From: Rhodococcus sp. 06-235-1A
Lineage (GTDB): Bacteria > Actinomycetota > Actinomycetes > Mycobacteriales > Mycobacteriaceae
Direction: 5' to 3'
DNA length: 64,000 nt
Assembly: GCF_002258785.1 (NCBI RefSeq)
Contig: NZ_NOYI01000013.1
Coordinates: forward strand, 186,001-250,000
The position numbers were made by a program, and so were the translations under genes. The notes under the pieces are model-generated. The model did no database searches. It was not told where the DNA came from and worked only from the letters and a program-made list of their open reading frames with translations. Shown here piece after piece: positions 18,420 to 27,243 of the stretch; the first letter of the stretch is position 1; each line of letters begins with the position of its first letter.

Positions 18420-19169
18420 ATGTTGGACAAAGTCGTGGCCAGCGCCACCGAAGCCGTATCGGACATCCCGGACGGATCCTCGCTCGCCGTGGGAGGATTC
18501 GGACTGGTCGGAGTGCCCGAAATCTTGATCGACGCGGTACTCGCGCAGGGTGCCACCGATCTCGAGACCATCAGCAACAACTGTGGAACCGACGGGTTCG
18601 GTCTGGGAGTTCTGTTGGCGCAGCATCGCATTCGTAGAACGATCAGCTCGTACGTCGGGTCGAACAAGGAGTTCGCGAGGCAGTACCTGTCCGGCGAACT
18701 CGAAGTCGAACTCACGCCCCAGGGCACTCTTGCCGAACGCCTGCGCGCCGGCGGTGCTGGAATCCCTGCCTTCTTCACCCCGGCAGGCGTCGGGACGCAG
18801 GTTGCCGACGGTGGACTCCCATTGCGCTACGACGGCAGCGGCGGAATCGCCCTGGCCAGTCCGCCGAAAGAGACCCGCGAATTCGACGGCCTGACCTACG
18901 TGCTCGAGCGCGGAATCGTCGCCGACTACGCACTCGTGCACGCGTGGAAGGGCGATCGCCACGGGAACCTGGTGTTCCACGCCAGCGCGCGAAACTTCAA
19001 TCCACCGGCGGCGGAGTCGGGGCGAATCACCATCGCACAGGTCGAGCATCTCGTCGAGCCCGGCGAGCTCGGGCCGGACGAGGTGCACACTCCCGGTATC
19101 CATGTGCAGCGGGTGGTCCACGTCGGACCGGTCCAGGTCGGCATCGAGCAGAGGACGGTACGAGCATGA
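18420..19169 (+). CDS. pcaI: 3-oxoadipate CoA-transferase, subunit A
   Basis: With PcaJ, transfers CoA from succinyl-CoA to beta-ketoadipate. ATG 18420 gives 249 residues; a GTG three codons upstream is also in frame, and neither has a clear ribosome-binding site. The family motif [18 protein letters not shown] is near residue 24, and [14 protein letters not shown] and [18 protein letters not shown] follow. The gene overlaps pcaJ by ATGA. Closely related transferases use acetoacetate; the pca neighbourhood supports the 3-oxoadipate role. Confidence 0.9.
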   Translation: MLDKVVASATEAVSDIPDGSSLAVGGFGLVGVPEILIDAVLAQGATDLETISNNCGTDGFGLGVLLAQHRIRRTISSYVGSNKEFARQYLSGELEVELTPQGTLAERLRAGGAGIPAFFTPAGVGTQVADGGLPLRYDGSGGIALASPPKETREFDGLTYVLERGIVADYALVHAWKGDRHGNLVFHASARNFNPPAAESGRITIAQVEHLVEPGELGPDEVHTPGIHVQRVVHVGPVQVGIEQRTVRA

Positions 19170-19813
19170 GCGAGAAGATGACCCGTGAACAGATGGCCGC
19201 TCGGGTGGCACAGGAACTCGGTGACGGACAGTACGTGAACCTGGGCATCGGCATGCCGACGCTCGTGCCCAACTACATCGCCACCGACATCTCGGTGATC
19301 CTGCATTCGGAGAACGGAGTCCTCGGAGTCGGCCCGTACCCCACCGAGGACGAACTCGATCCCGAGGTCATCAACGCAGGCAAGGAAACCATCACCGTCC
19401 TTCCCGGTGCTTCCTACTTCGACTCCGCGCAGTCGTTCGGAATGATCCGCGGCGGCCAGGTGGACGTCGCAGTACTGGGTGCGATGCAGGTCAGTGCAAC
19501 CGGCGATCTGGCCAACTGGATGATCCCCGGGCACATGGTCAAGGGCATGGGCGGCGCGATGGATCTGGTGCACGGAGCGCGGCGCGTGATCGTGATGATG
19601 GAACACGTCTCGCGCAAGGGTGAGCCGAAGATTCTCGAACAGTGCACCCTGCCGCTGACTGGCAAGGGCTGCGTGCACAGGATCATCTCCGACATGGCCG
19701 TGCTCGACGTCACCGAGAACGGTCTCCGTCTCGTCGAGACCGCACCGGGTGTGTCCGTGGACGACGTCGTGAATGCGACAGCGGCAGAACTACTGGTCGA
19801 CAGCACCGTCTGA
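19166..19813 (+). CDS. pcaJ: 3-oxoadipate CoA-transferase, subunit B
   Basis: Catalytic half of the CoA-transferase, 215 residues. The active-site glutamate lies in [11 protein letters not shown] near residue 50, and [18 protein letters not shown] precedes it. The start at 19166 is coupled to pcaI (ATGA). The 3' end overlaps the convergent fdhD gene by 24 bp. The product, beta-ketoadipyl-CoA, is the substrate of the thiolase PcaF on the opposite strand. Confidence 0.92.
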   Translation: MSEKMTREQMAARVAQELGDGQYVNLGIGMPTLVPNYIATDISVILHSENGVLGVGPYPTEDELDPEVINAGKETITVLPGASYFDSAQSFGMIRGGQVDVAVLGAMQVSATGDLANWMIPGHMVKGMGGAMDLVHGARRVIVMMEHVSRKGEPKILEQCTLPLTGKGCVHRIISDMAVLDVTENGLRLVETAPGVSVDDVVNATAAELLVDSTV

Positions 19814-20635
19814 GACGTGAACGCGGTCGGTGTGGGAGTAGAGGTTCATCGACCGACCGCGGAGGAAGCCGACGACCGTCAGGCCCGATTCCGTCGCGAG
19901 ATCGACCGCAAGTGAGGACGGAGCCGAGACCGCCGCCAGTATCGGAATTCCCGCCATCACGGCCTTCTGCGCCAGCTCGAACGAGGCGCGGCCACTGACC
20001 ATCAACACCATGCCGCGCAGCGGAATTCGATCGTTGGTCACGGCCCAGCCGACGACCTTGTCGACGGCATTGTGGCGTCCGACGTCCTCACGCAACACCA
20101 GCATCTCACCGTCGGCGGTGAATAGGGCTGCGGCGTGCAGACCGCCCGTCGCATCGAAGACTTTCTGCGCAGCGCGCAGTGTGTCCGGCAATCCGGCAAG
20201 AGTCTCCGAGGTGACGACGACAGTGTCGGCCGCGGGGGAGTGCTTGGTGCGCAGTCGAATCGCCTCGAGTGATCCTTTACCGCACACCCCGCACGACGAC
20301 GTCGTGTAGAAGTTTCGTTCGACGCCCGTCTCCGGTGGGGCAACGCCCTCGCTCAGTGTGACGTCGAGGACGTTGTAGGTGTTCGCTCCCTCGTCGTCGA
20401 CGCCGTCGCAGTAGCGAGCGGCGGCGATGTCGGCTCCCGAGGCGATCACGCCCTCGGTGAGCAGGAAGCCGTGTGCCAGCTCGACATCGTGTCCGGGGGT
20501 GCGCATGGTCACGGCCAACGCCTTGCCGTCGACCCGCAATTCGAGCGGCTCTTCCACCACCAGGGTGTCCGGGCGCTCGACGCGGTGCCCACCGCGCAAT
20601 CGGATCACCGGTCTGCGAGCAGTGATGCGGCCCAT
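19790..20635 (-). CDS. fdhD: formate dehydrogenase accessory sulfurtransferase
   Basis: Transfers sulfur to the molybdenum cofactor of formate dehydrogenases. The protein has 281 residues. The sulfur-carrying motif SCGVCGKGS is near residue 114, and the conserved [17 protein letters not shown] near 180 and [13 protein letters not shown] near 212 are present. ATG 20635 has no strong ribosome-binding site. No formate dehydrogenase gene lies in this window, so the client enzyme is encoded elsewhere. Confidence 0.93.
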   Translation of the reverse strand: MGRITARRPVIRLRGGHRVERPDTLVVEEPLELRVDGKALAVTMRTPGHDVELAHGFLLTEGVIASGADIAAARYCDGVDDEGANTYNVLDVTLSEGVAPPETGVERNFYTTSSCGVCGKGSLEAIRLRTKHSPAADTVVVTSETLAGLPDTLRAAQKVFDATGGLHAAALFTADGEMLVLREDVGRHNAVDKVVGWAVTNDRIPLRGMVLMVSGRASFELAQKAVMAGIPILAAVSAPSSLAVDLATESGLTVVGFLRGRSMNLYSHTDRVHVSDGAVDQ

Positions 20636-20695
20636 CAGTACCGGCTGTCTTCGGAACGAATTCGGTAGTTCATCCTTCGATTGTGGACCTCGGGG

Positions 20696-22840
20696 TCACC
20701 GGTCCGTCGACTCGGTGGCCATAGCCTGCGCCAACGCCACCATCCGGGGGTGATCGACGAGATCCTCGACCAGCACGCGTCTGCCGTCCGCATCCGCCAA
20801 CGGAACCTTCCAGTTCTCGTACTGGGTTTCGTCGGTACCCGGCTGGTTCTGGATGCGGTGTTCTCCGACTGCGTCGACGAGAGCGACACCGATCAGCAGT
20901 GACGGACTGCGCTGGACGAGACGGTGCAGAGCTTCCACGGTCTCGCGGGCGTCCGCGCCGGGGGCGAGCAACCCGCGCTCGCGCGCCAGGTCGAGAACGG
21001 CCTCGCGTTTGCGTGCGTCGACCTCCTTCTCGGCCTCGATGTCGCGCTCGAGCAACCCCAGTCGTGACCGCAGGTCTATGTGTTCGCCCTCGAGGTATCC
21101 GGCCGTGGGTGGTAGGTCGTGCGTTGTCACCGAGGTCAGGCAGAGGCTGCGGTACTCCTCGGGCGGGATCGGTCCGGATTCGTCGGCCTCGAACCACAGG
21201 ATCGAGGTACCGAAAATTCCGCGTTCGGTGAGGTACTCCTGCACCATCGGCTCGAAGACGCCGAGATCCTCACCGACCACCACCGCGCCCGCACGTTCGG
21301 CCTCCAGAGCAAGGATGCCGATCAGAGCCTCGTGGTCGTACTCGACATATGTTCCGCCACCGGCATTCTCGGCCGCCTGCGGAATCCACCACAGCCGGAA
21401 CAGGCCCAGGATGTGGTCGACCCGGATGCCGCCTGCATGACGAAGAATCGTTCGCAGCATGTCGCGGTACGGCATGTACGCCAGCTCTCGTAGGCGGTCG
21501 GGGTCCCACGGCGGCTGATTCCAGTTCTGGCCCTGCTGATTGAAGTTGTCCGGCGGTGCGCCCACCGTGACGCCGGTGACCAGTACATCACCGAGCGCCC
21601 AGGCGTCGGCTCCGCCGCGGGCGACACCCACGGCGAGATCGTGCATGATCCCGATGTCCATCCCCGCATCGAGAGCAGCACGTTGCGCGGCGGCGAGTTG
21701 CTCGTCGCAGATCCATTGGAGCCACATGTGAAAATCGATGCGGTCGGCCAGCTTCGTACGCTGTTCGAGAACGAAGTCGGTCCGTGGATGCGCTGCCCGA
21801 TCGGTCCACACCGGATCCTGGGGGCCGAATTTCTCTGCGAGCGCACTCCATACCGCGAAGTCTCGCAATCCGGTGCCTTCGCGCTCGACGAAGGCTCGGT
21901 ACGCGGATTCGCGAGCCGGGCTGCGTTCGACCTTGTGAACGCGTTCCAAGGCACGAAGTTTCGCCGTGAACGTCCGGTCCCGATCCAGCTTCTTGGTTCG
22001 CGTGTTCGCCTTGTCGAACCGTCTCGCAGCGTCCTGGACCTTGCCGAACTGTTTCGGCGAGAGTTGTGCGGTCTCGCGAATGTTCTCGACTCGAATGTAG
22101 AGCGAGTTGAAGAATCGACGCGTGGTCGGCAGGTACGGGGATGCCTCCACCGGGGTGGTCGGTCGGTCGGCGTGCAGTGGATTGACGAGAAGGTAATCGA
22201 ATCCGTGTTCGCGGCCGGCGATCTCGGCCATGTCCTCGAGGTCGGCGAGATCACCGATTCCCCATGATCGTCTCGAGCGCACCGAGTACAGCTGGGTGAG
22301 CAGTCCGGTCCGCTGCCGATCCGCCAGTTCGGCGTTGGGCGACAACGACTTCGGTGTGACCACCACAACCGCTTCCGAGGTTCTGACCGTGTTGTCCTCG
22401 CTGATCGTCGTCGCGGTCAGACTGTGCCAACCGAGCGGGGCATTGCCGGGAACGACGAACGTGGCGCGACCGATCAGGTTGCCGTCGATCTCCCGGGGAT
22501 CGACCCAGACGTCTGCCTGGGTCACGTCGATCGACTCACCGTTCTCGGAGACCATCGAGACCTCCACCGGATTACCGTGCGGCACATGCACCCACACCGT
22601 GGCATCGGTGCCCTGCGTCGCCACGACGACCGGAGGAAGCAGGCGCCGCCACGGCGCATCATCGATGTCGGCCAACGCTCGATCGACGTCCTCGGACGAC
22701 TCGGTGGCGTAGCCGCGGGCGGCGAGCACCTGCTGGAGGGTGTCGTCACTAACCTCGTGTTCGGTGTCGTCCCAGCCTCGGTACGACGTCGAAGTGCCGA
22801 GACGTCGGGCGAGCGAGCGAAGTGCCTGCGAGTAGTCCAC
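20696..22840 (-). CDS. malQ: 4-alpha-glucanotransferase
   Basis: Glycoside hydrolase family 77 enzyme that rearranges alpha-1,4-glucans in maltodextrin and glycogen metabolism. I start it at GTG 22840 (VDYSQALRSLARRLG), giving 714 residues, the size of actinobacterial MalQ. The open frame runs about 1 kb further upstream, but that part is antisense to the FUSC-type gene. An N-terminal beta-rich extension (about 1-160) precedes the barrel. GH77 marks are HDLAVGVARGGADAW near 410, GGIRVDHILGLFRLWWIP near 473 (nucleophile Asp), GEDLG near 523 (acid/base Glu) and TTHDLPPTAGYLEG near 577. Confidence 0.9.
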   Translation of the reverse strand: MDYSQALRSLARRLGTSTSYRGWDDTEHEVSDDTLQQVLAARGYATESSEDVDRALADIDDAPWRRLLPPVVVATQGTDATVWVHVPHGNPVEVSMVSENGESIDVTQADVWVDPREIDGNLIGRATFVVPGNAPLGWHSLTATTISEDNTVRTSEAVVVVTPKSLSPNAELADRQRTGLLTQLYSVRSRRSWGIGDLADLEDMAEIAGREHGFDYLLVNPLHADRPTTPVEASPYLPTTRRFFNSLYIRVENIRETAQLSPKQFGKVQDAARRFDKANTRTKKLDRDRTFTAKLRALERVHKVERSPARESAYRAFVEREGTGLRDFAVWSALAEKFGPQDPVWTDRAAHPRTDFVLEQRTKLADRIDFHMWLQWICDEQLAAAQRAALDAGMDIGIMHDLAVGVARGGADAWALGDVLVTGVTVGAPPDNFNQQGQNWNQPPWDPDRLRELAYMPYRDMLRTILRHAGGIRVDHILGLFRLWWIPQAAENAGGGTYVEYDHEALIGILALEAERAGAVVVGEDLGVFEPMVQEYLTERGIFGTSILWFEADESGPIPPEEYRSLCLTSVTTHDLPPTAGYLEGEHIDLRSRLGLLERDIEAEKEVDARKREAVLDLARERGLLAPGADARETVEALHRLVQRSPSLLIGVALVDAVGEHRIQNQPGTDETQYENWKVPLADADGRRVLVEDLVDHPRMVALAQAMATESTDR

Positions 22841-22924
22841 ATCGATGATCGTGCCAGTTCGCCGCGCCCCCGTCACTCGGGCCGGGCGGTTTCGACCCGA
22901 CCGGGTCGGGGTAGGCGAATCGGA

Positions 22925-24004
22925 ATGAGGTGGACACGACAGTCGGTCTCTCGCGATCGGACGATCGAGGCCCTCGTGGTGTCCGCAAAGATGGCGGGTG
23001 CCGCAGCAGCGGCGTGGATTCTGGCCGTGGAACTGCTGTCGATGACGGAGCCGTTCCTCGCTCCGTATGCGGCGGTGTTCCTGATCGACGTGACGATCAG
23101 CCGAAGTCTGCGATCGGCAGCCGAGCAGATCGCCACGGTGAGCGCCGGGGTACTCGTCGCGGCACTCGTGGTTCGCGTCGTCGGCGATCCGAGTGCGGCT
23201 CTCGCAGTCAGTGTGTTCATCGGCGCGCTGGTCGGCCGGTGGTCGAAATTCGGTACGAGCGGAATCTGGATACCCGTGACTGCTCTGCTGATGGTCACCT
23301 ACGGATCGGCATCGGATCCGGTCGCCTTGCTGGACAGGATCATCGAGCTTGCGGTCGGTGCCGCGGTGGGGTTGGCGGTGAACGCACTTGCGGCTCCGCC
23401 CCTGTACTGGCGGGAATCGCAGAACGCCGTGGAGTCGGTGTCGTCGGCGGCGGGATCTCTGCTGCGAGACGTCGCCCGCGGTCTCGACCTCGAGCCGGAT
23501 CGATCCGCCGTCGACGATCGGTCTTCGCAGTGGCGAGCGCGCAGCGACGCCGTTCGAGTCGAGGTGCGTCGAGCACAGGCTGCGTTGATGTGGACCGACG
23601 AGAGCACTCGCGGAAACCTTCGCCGGTCTGCGGTGCCGACCCGAGTGAGTCATCGATGGTGGAAGGCCACGGTCGGTGCCATCGACTCCAGTTGGACCGA
23701 ATGCGGCGAATTCGTCGACGCAGCCGCCGTGGGACTCGATCCGGTTCCACCGTTCCACCCGCTCGAAGACGACGTCCGAGTCGCGGGTGCCGGGTTCGCC
23801 CGTGCCCTGGCGGACGTGGTCGAGGGCCGGTGCGATGCGCACCGGACTCAGGCGGACGTGGTCGATCGCGTTGCCGCTGCGGAGGAAAGGTTGGCCACGC
23901 TCGTGCACGTGGTGGTGGCGTCCGAGCAGGAATCGGCCGGAGCGACGATGAGCGCGGGCAGGCTGGTGGGGCCGGCAACAGCAGCGCTACGTGCGCTCAC
24001 GTGA
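22925..24004 (+). CDS. FUSC/aromatic-acid-exporter-like membrane protein
   Basis: The protein has 359 residues. The first 155 or so hold four to five hydrophobic segments arranged as in the FUSC/ArAE fold (MAGAAAAAWILAVELLSM, FLAPYAAVFLIDVTISR, IWIPVTALLMVTYG, AAVGLAVNALAAPPLYWR). The rest is a soluble, helical, charged region. Members transport or export aromatic acids or have unknown roles. The gene is divergent from malQ and ends 99 bp before the rsbW-sigF operon, so its context is not informative. Confidence 0.65.
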   Translation: MRWTRQSVSRDRTIEALVVSAKMAGAAAAAWILAVELLSMTEPFLAPYAAVFLIDVTISRSLRSAAEQIATVSAGVLVAALVVRVVGDPSAALAVSVFIGALVGRWSKFGTSGIWIPVTALLMVTYGSASDPVALLDRIIELAVGAAVGLAVNALAAPPLYWRESQNAVESVSSAAGSLLRDVARGLDLEPDRSAVDDRSSQWRARSDAVRVEVRRAQAALMWTDESTRGNLRRSAVPTRVSHRWWKATVGAIDSSWTECGEFVDAAAVGLDPVPPFHPLEDDVRVAGAGFARALADVVEGRCDAHRTQADVVDRVAAAEERLATLVHVVVASEQESAGATMSAGRLVGPATAALRALT

Positions 24005-24027
24005 GGTCCACGTTCTCGCGACTGCCA

Positions 24028-24053
24028 GGATTGAAACGCGGTGCGCTGGGTAC
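24028..24053 (+). promoter_or_regulatory. SigF-type promoter of the rsbW-sigF operon
   Basis: GGATT (24028-24032), a 15-bp spacer and GGGTAC (24048-24053) match the GGWWT/GGGTAY pattern known for actinobacterial SigF. It lies about 50 bp before rsbW, which suggests autoregulation. Confidence 0.55.
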
Positions 24054-24103
24054 TCTTGCTCGGCGAACGGTAAATCACTGCGTGGCGACGATGGGAAGTG
24101 CGG

Positions 24104-24535
24104 ATGGCTGGGGTCAGCAAGATCGACGAACTGGAGAGAGGTTCCGGTGCACCGGTCGAGCTGAGGGTGCGCGCCGAGGCCGACCAGCTTCCGGTGGTAC
24201 GCGCCGTCGCCGAAACTCTCGTGGTGCTCAGCGACTTCACGCTCGACGATATCGCCGACGTCAAGTTGGTCGTCGACGAAGTGTGTTCGCAGCTGATCAA
24301 GGGTTCGGTGGCCGACTCGGAGCTCTCGTGCATGTTCGAAGTGAGTGACACCGGGATCCGGATCGTCGTCACCTCCACGTTGGCTGCCGCGTCCGTGCCG
24401 AAGAAGGACAGCTTCGGCTGGCACGTACTGCAGACCCTGACCGACTCCATCGAACTGCGCGCCGACGACGCAGTCGAGAGCGATGCGGTTCGAACGGTCG
24501 CCATCGACGTGGTCAAGCGGAGGAGCACGGTCTAG
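24104..24535 (+). CDS. anti-sigma factor, RsbW-like ATP-binding protein
   Basis: Predicted GHKL-fold anti-sigma factor of 143 residues that holds SigF inactive. The N box appears as DDIADVKLVVDEVCSQLIKG near residue 47-66. A later loop region KKDSFGWHVLQTLTDSIEL takes the place of the ATP-lid and G-box area, as in short RsbW/UsfX proteins. It starts at ATG 24104; a GTG two codons upstream is an alternative. Its stop TAG overlaps the sigF GTG by one base. No anti-anti-sigma factor is adjacent. Confidence 0.85.
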   Translation: MAGVSKIDELERGSGAPVELRVRAEADQLPVVRAVAETLVVLSDFTLDDIADVKLVVDEVCSQLIKGSVADSELSCMFEVSDTGIRIVVTSTLAAASVPKKDSFGWHVLQTLTDSIELRADDAVESDAVRTVAIDVVKRRSTV

Positions 24536-25317
24536 TGCCGGTGCACGAACGAAGCACGCGGCGCGAGTCCGACGACTACAGCGACGTTGTCGCACTGATC
24601 CAGCAGATGCAGGCGCTCGACGAGAATTCTCCGCAACGTCGAGTGCTACGCGATCGCATCATCACCCGTTGCCTGCCACTCGCCGAACACATCGCGCGCC
24701 GCTTCGGAGGTCGCGGGGAGGCCCACGAGGACCTTCTGCAGGTTTCACGTCTCGGTCTGGTCAACGCCGTCGACAGATTCGACATCGAACGAGGATCGGA
24801 CTTCGTGTCGTTCGCAGTACCGACGATCATGGGCGAAGCGCGGCGTTACTTCCGCGATGCGGGATGGTCGGTTCGGGTGCCGCGGCGCATGAAGGAACTG
24901 AATTCGATGATCTCCCAAGCGGTGGGATCGCTGTCGCAGAAGCTCGGCCGAGCTCCGACCGCCAGCGAGATCGCGGCCGAACTGGGGATCGACGTCAAGG
25001 AAGCCTCGCAGGCGCTGCTCGCCCGCAGCGCGTACCAAACCGTGTCGGTCGACTCCGTGGTCAGCGAGGATCGGCTGCCATTGATGGACACCCTCGGTGC
25101 CGACGATCCCGAACTCGAGAAGATGGAGAGCTACCTCGCCGTGCGCCCCGCACTCGAGAAGCTTCCGGAGCGAGAGCGTCGAATCGTCGTGCTCCGATTC
25201 TTCGGGTCGATGACTCAGACGCAGATCGCGGAGAAGGTCGGGATTTCGCAGATGCACGTTTCGCGAATCCTGGCTCGTACTCTCGCCCAGCTTCGCGAGG
25301 ACCTCGGCGAGGACTGA
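24535..25317 (+). CDS. sigF: RNA polymerase sigma factor SigF (SigB/SigF/SigG type)
   Basis: Group 3 sigma factor of 260 residues for general stress or stationary-phase genes. Region 2 shows DLLQVSRLGLVNAVDRFD near 65 and FVSFAVPTIMGEARRYFRD near 89. Region 3 includes VRVPRRMKELN and LGRAPTASEIAAELGID. Region 4 is the helix-turn-helix MTQTQIAEKVGISQMHVSRI near 226. It starts at GTG 24535, overlapping the rsbW stop, so synthesis is tied to that of its inhibitor. The upstream GGATT-N15-GGGTAC promoter fits its own recognition pattern. Confidence 0.9.
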   Translation: MPVHERSTRRESDDYSDVVALIQQMQALDENSPQRRVLRDRIITRCLPLAEHIARRFGGRGEAHEDLLQVSRLGLVNAVDRFDIERGSDFVSFAVPTIMGEARRYFRDAGWSVRVPRRMKELNSMISQAVGSLSQKLGRAPTASEIAAELGIDVKEASQALLARSAYQTVSVDSVVSEDRLPLMDTLGADDPELEKMESYLAVRPALEKLPERERRIVVLRFFGSMTQTQIAEKVGISQMHVSRILARTLAQLREDLGED

Positions 25318-25345
25318 ACGCCACGGGTGAAGCTAGGCTCGGTGT

Positions 25346-27234
25346 ATGAGCATGTACGACGATGTCGATCAGTACATCGGAGCCCGTCGGGTCACTGGCC
25401 TGACGGTATCGCCCGACTTCTCACGCGCTGTGATCGTGGTTGCTGCACTGGACGATTCGCGCACCGAGTATCGAACATCGTTGTGGGAGATCGATGTCGA
25501 CGGTAGTTCGTCTGCCCGACGCCTCACCCACGGTGAGTGGGGTGAGAGTGCGCCGGTGTTCACCGCTTCCGGCGATCTGTTGTTCTCGCGCCGATCGAAC
25601 AAGGACGATCCGGCCAGGCTGTGGGTTCTGCCTGCCGCAGGCGGCGAAGCCCGACTGCTCGAGACCCGATCCGCCGGTCTGAGCGACATCCGAACTGCCC
25701 GTTCCGGATACGGACTCGTCGGGTTCTCACCGGTGTTCGGCTCGTCGAGCACCGACGAGGACGACGATGCCCTGCGCGCCGAACGCACGGCGAACAAGGT
25801 GGACGCGATTCTGCACATGGGTGTTCCGGTGCGTTTCTGGGATCACGATCTGGGTCCGGCGACCCCACACCTGTTCATCGGATCGGCGGACGGTTCCATC
25901 GGACTGCGCGATCTCACGGCGAATGCGGCGGGAGCGTTGCACGAAGCGGCGTTCGATGTCAGTGCCGACGGTTCGTTCGTCGTGTCGACCTGGGCGCGCC
26001 GGCGATCTCGCCCGACGGCCGTGCGGTCGTGTTTGTCCGTGAATCGATCTCGACTCCCGAACGAGCACCACGAATGACCCTGCAGCAGTACGACTTCGAC
26101 ACAGCCTCCGTCACCGATCTCGCACCGGGCTGGGATCGGTGGCCGATCGACCCGGTATGGCTGCCGGACGGGTCGGGGGTACTGGTCACCGCGGATGACG
26201 ACGGACGGTCACCCATTTTCGTCGTGCGCGACGGCGAGGAGCCGCGTCGGCTCACGAACACCGACGATGCGTACACCCACGTGCACGTGTCGCCGGACGG
26301 CAACAGAGTGGTGGCGCTCGCCGCCTCGTATCTGGCTGCACCGCATCCGGTGTCGATCGACGTGTCCGACGGTGCCACCACTGCATTCGAGACCGGCGTC
26401 GACCACAGCCCGTTGCCCGGAAGTCTCACCGAGATCGACACGATCGTCGCCGACGGGGCTCGGGTACGCGGGTGGCTGGCATTGCCGGAGGGTGCGTCCG
26501 AGACTGCACCCGCTCCGTTGCTGCTGTGGGTGCACGGTGGCCCGCTGAGCTCGTGGAACACGTGGTCGTGGCGATGGAATCCGTGGCTGATGGTCGCCCG
26601 TGGTTACGCGGTGTTGCTGCCCGATCCGGCGCTGTCCACCGGTTACGGCCAGGAGTTCGTCCAGCGAGGTTGGGGCGCGTGGGGCAAGGCCCCGTTCACC
26701 GACCTGATGGCGCTGACCGACGTTGCCGTCGCGCGTCCCGATATCGACGACACCCGTACCGCTGCCATGGGCGGGTCCTTCGGCGGGTACATGGCCAATT
26801 GGATCGCCGGTCACACCGATCGGTTCGACGCCGTCGTCACGCACGCGAGTCTGTGGGCGCTCGATCAGTTCGGACCGACCACGGATGCGCCGTGGTACTG
26901 GGCGCGGGAGATGTCGCCCGAGATGGCAGTCGAGAATTCTCCGCACCTGTTCGTGGCGGACATCGCGACGCCGATGCTGGTGATCCACGGCGACAAGGAT
27001 TATCGCGTGCCGATCGGCGAGGGCCTGCGGCTGTGGTACGAGCTGCTCAGTGAGTCGGGTCTGCCCGCCGACGACGAGGGAAACACCGAACATCGTTTCC
27101 TCTACTTCCCGGCCGAGAACCACTGGATCCTCGGTCCTCAGCACGCCAAGGTCTGGTACGAGGTGGTGCTGGCATTTCTGGCGCAGCACGTGCTGGGCGA
27201 GAGCGCGTCGATGCCGCGAATCCTCGGCCACTAG
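25346..27234 (+). pseudogene. S9-family (prolyl oligopeptidase-like) peptidase, frameshifted
   Basis: Coding runs from ATG 25346 in one frame to about 25993 (...GSFVVSTW), then continues in the +2 frame as GAPAISPDGRAVVFVRESIS to the stop at 27234. The N part is the beta-propeller. The C part is the alpha/beta hydrolase with Ser in GGSFGGYMANW, Asp in HGDKDYRVP and His in PAENHW, so the catalytic triad is intact. At the junction GACCTGGGCGCG the propeller text jumps between two blades, as if some tens of residues were lost. A deletion between two GACCTGG copies would explain this. A sequencing or assembly error is the alternative. A separate product from the second part alone is unlikely. Confidence 0.75.
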
Positions 27235-27243
27235 AATCGACCG

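Noticed and set aside
22841-23908. Possible 350-residue N-terminal extension of malQ
   Set aside because: It lies antisense to the FUSC-type membrane protein gene, is Arg/His-rich nonsense and has no MalQ-like text; the GTG at 22840 gives the family length.
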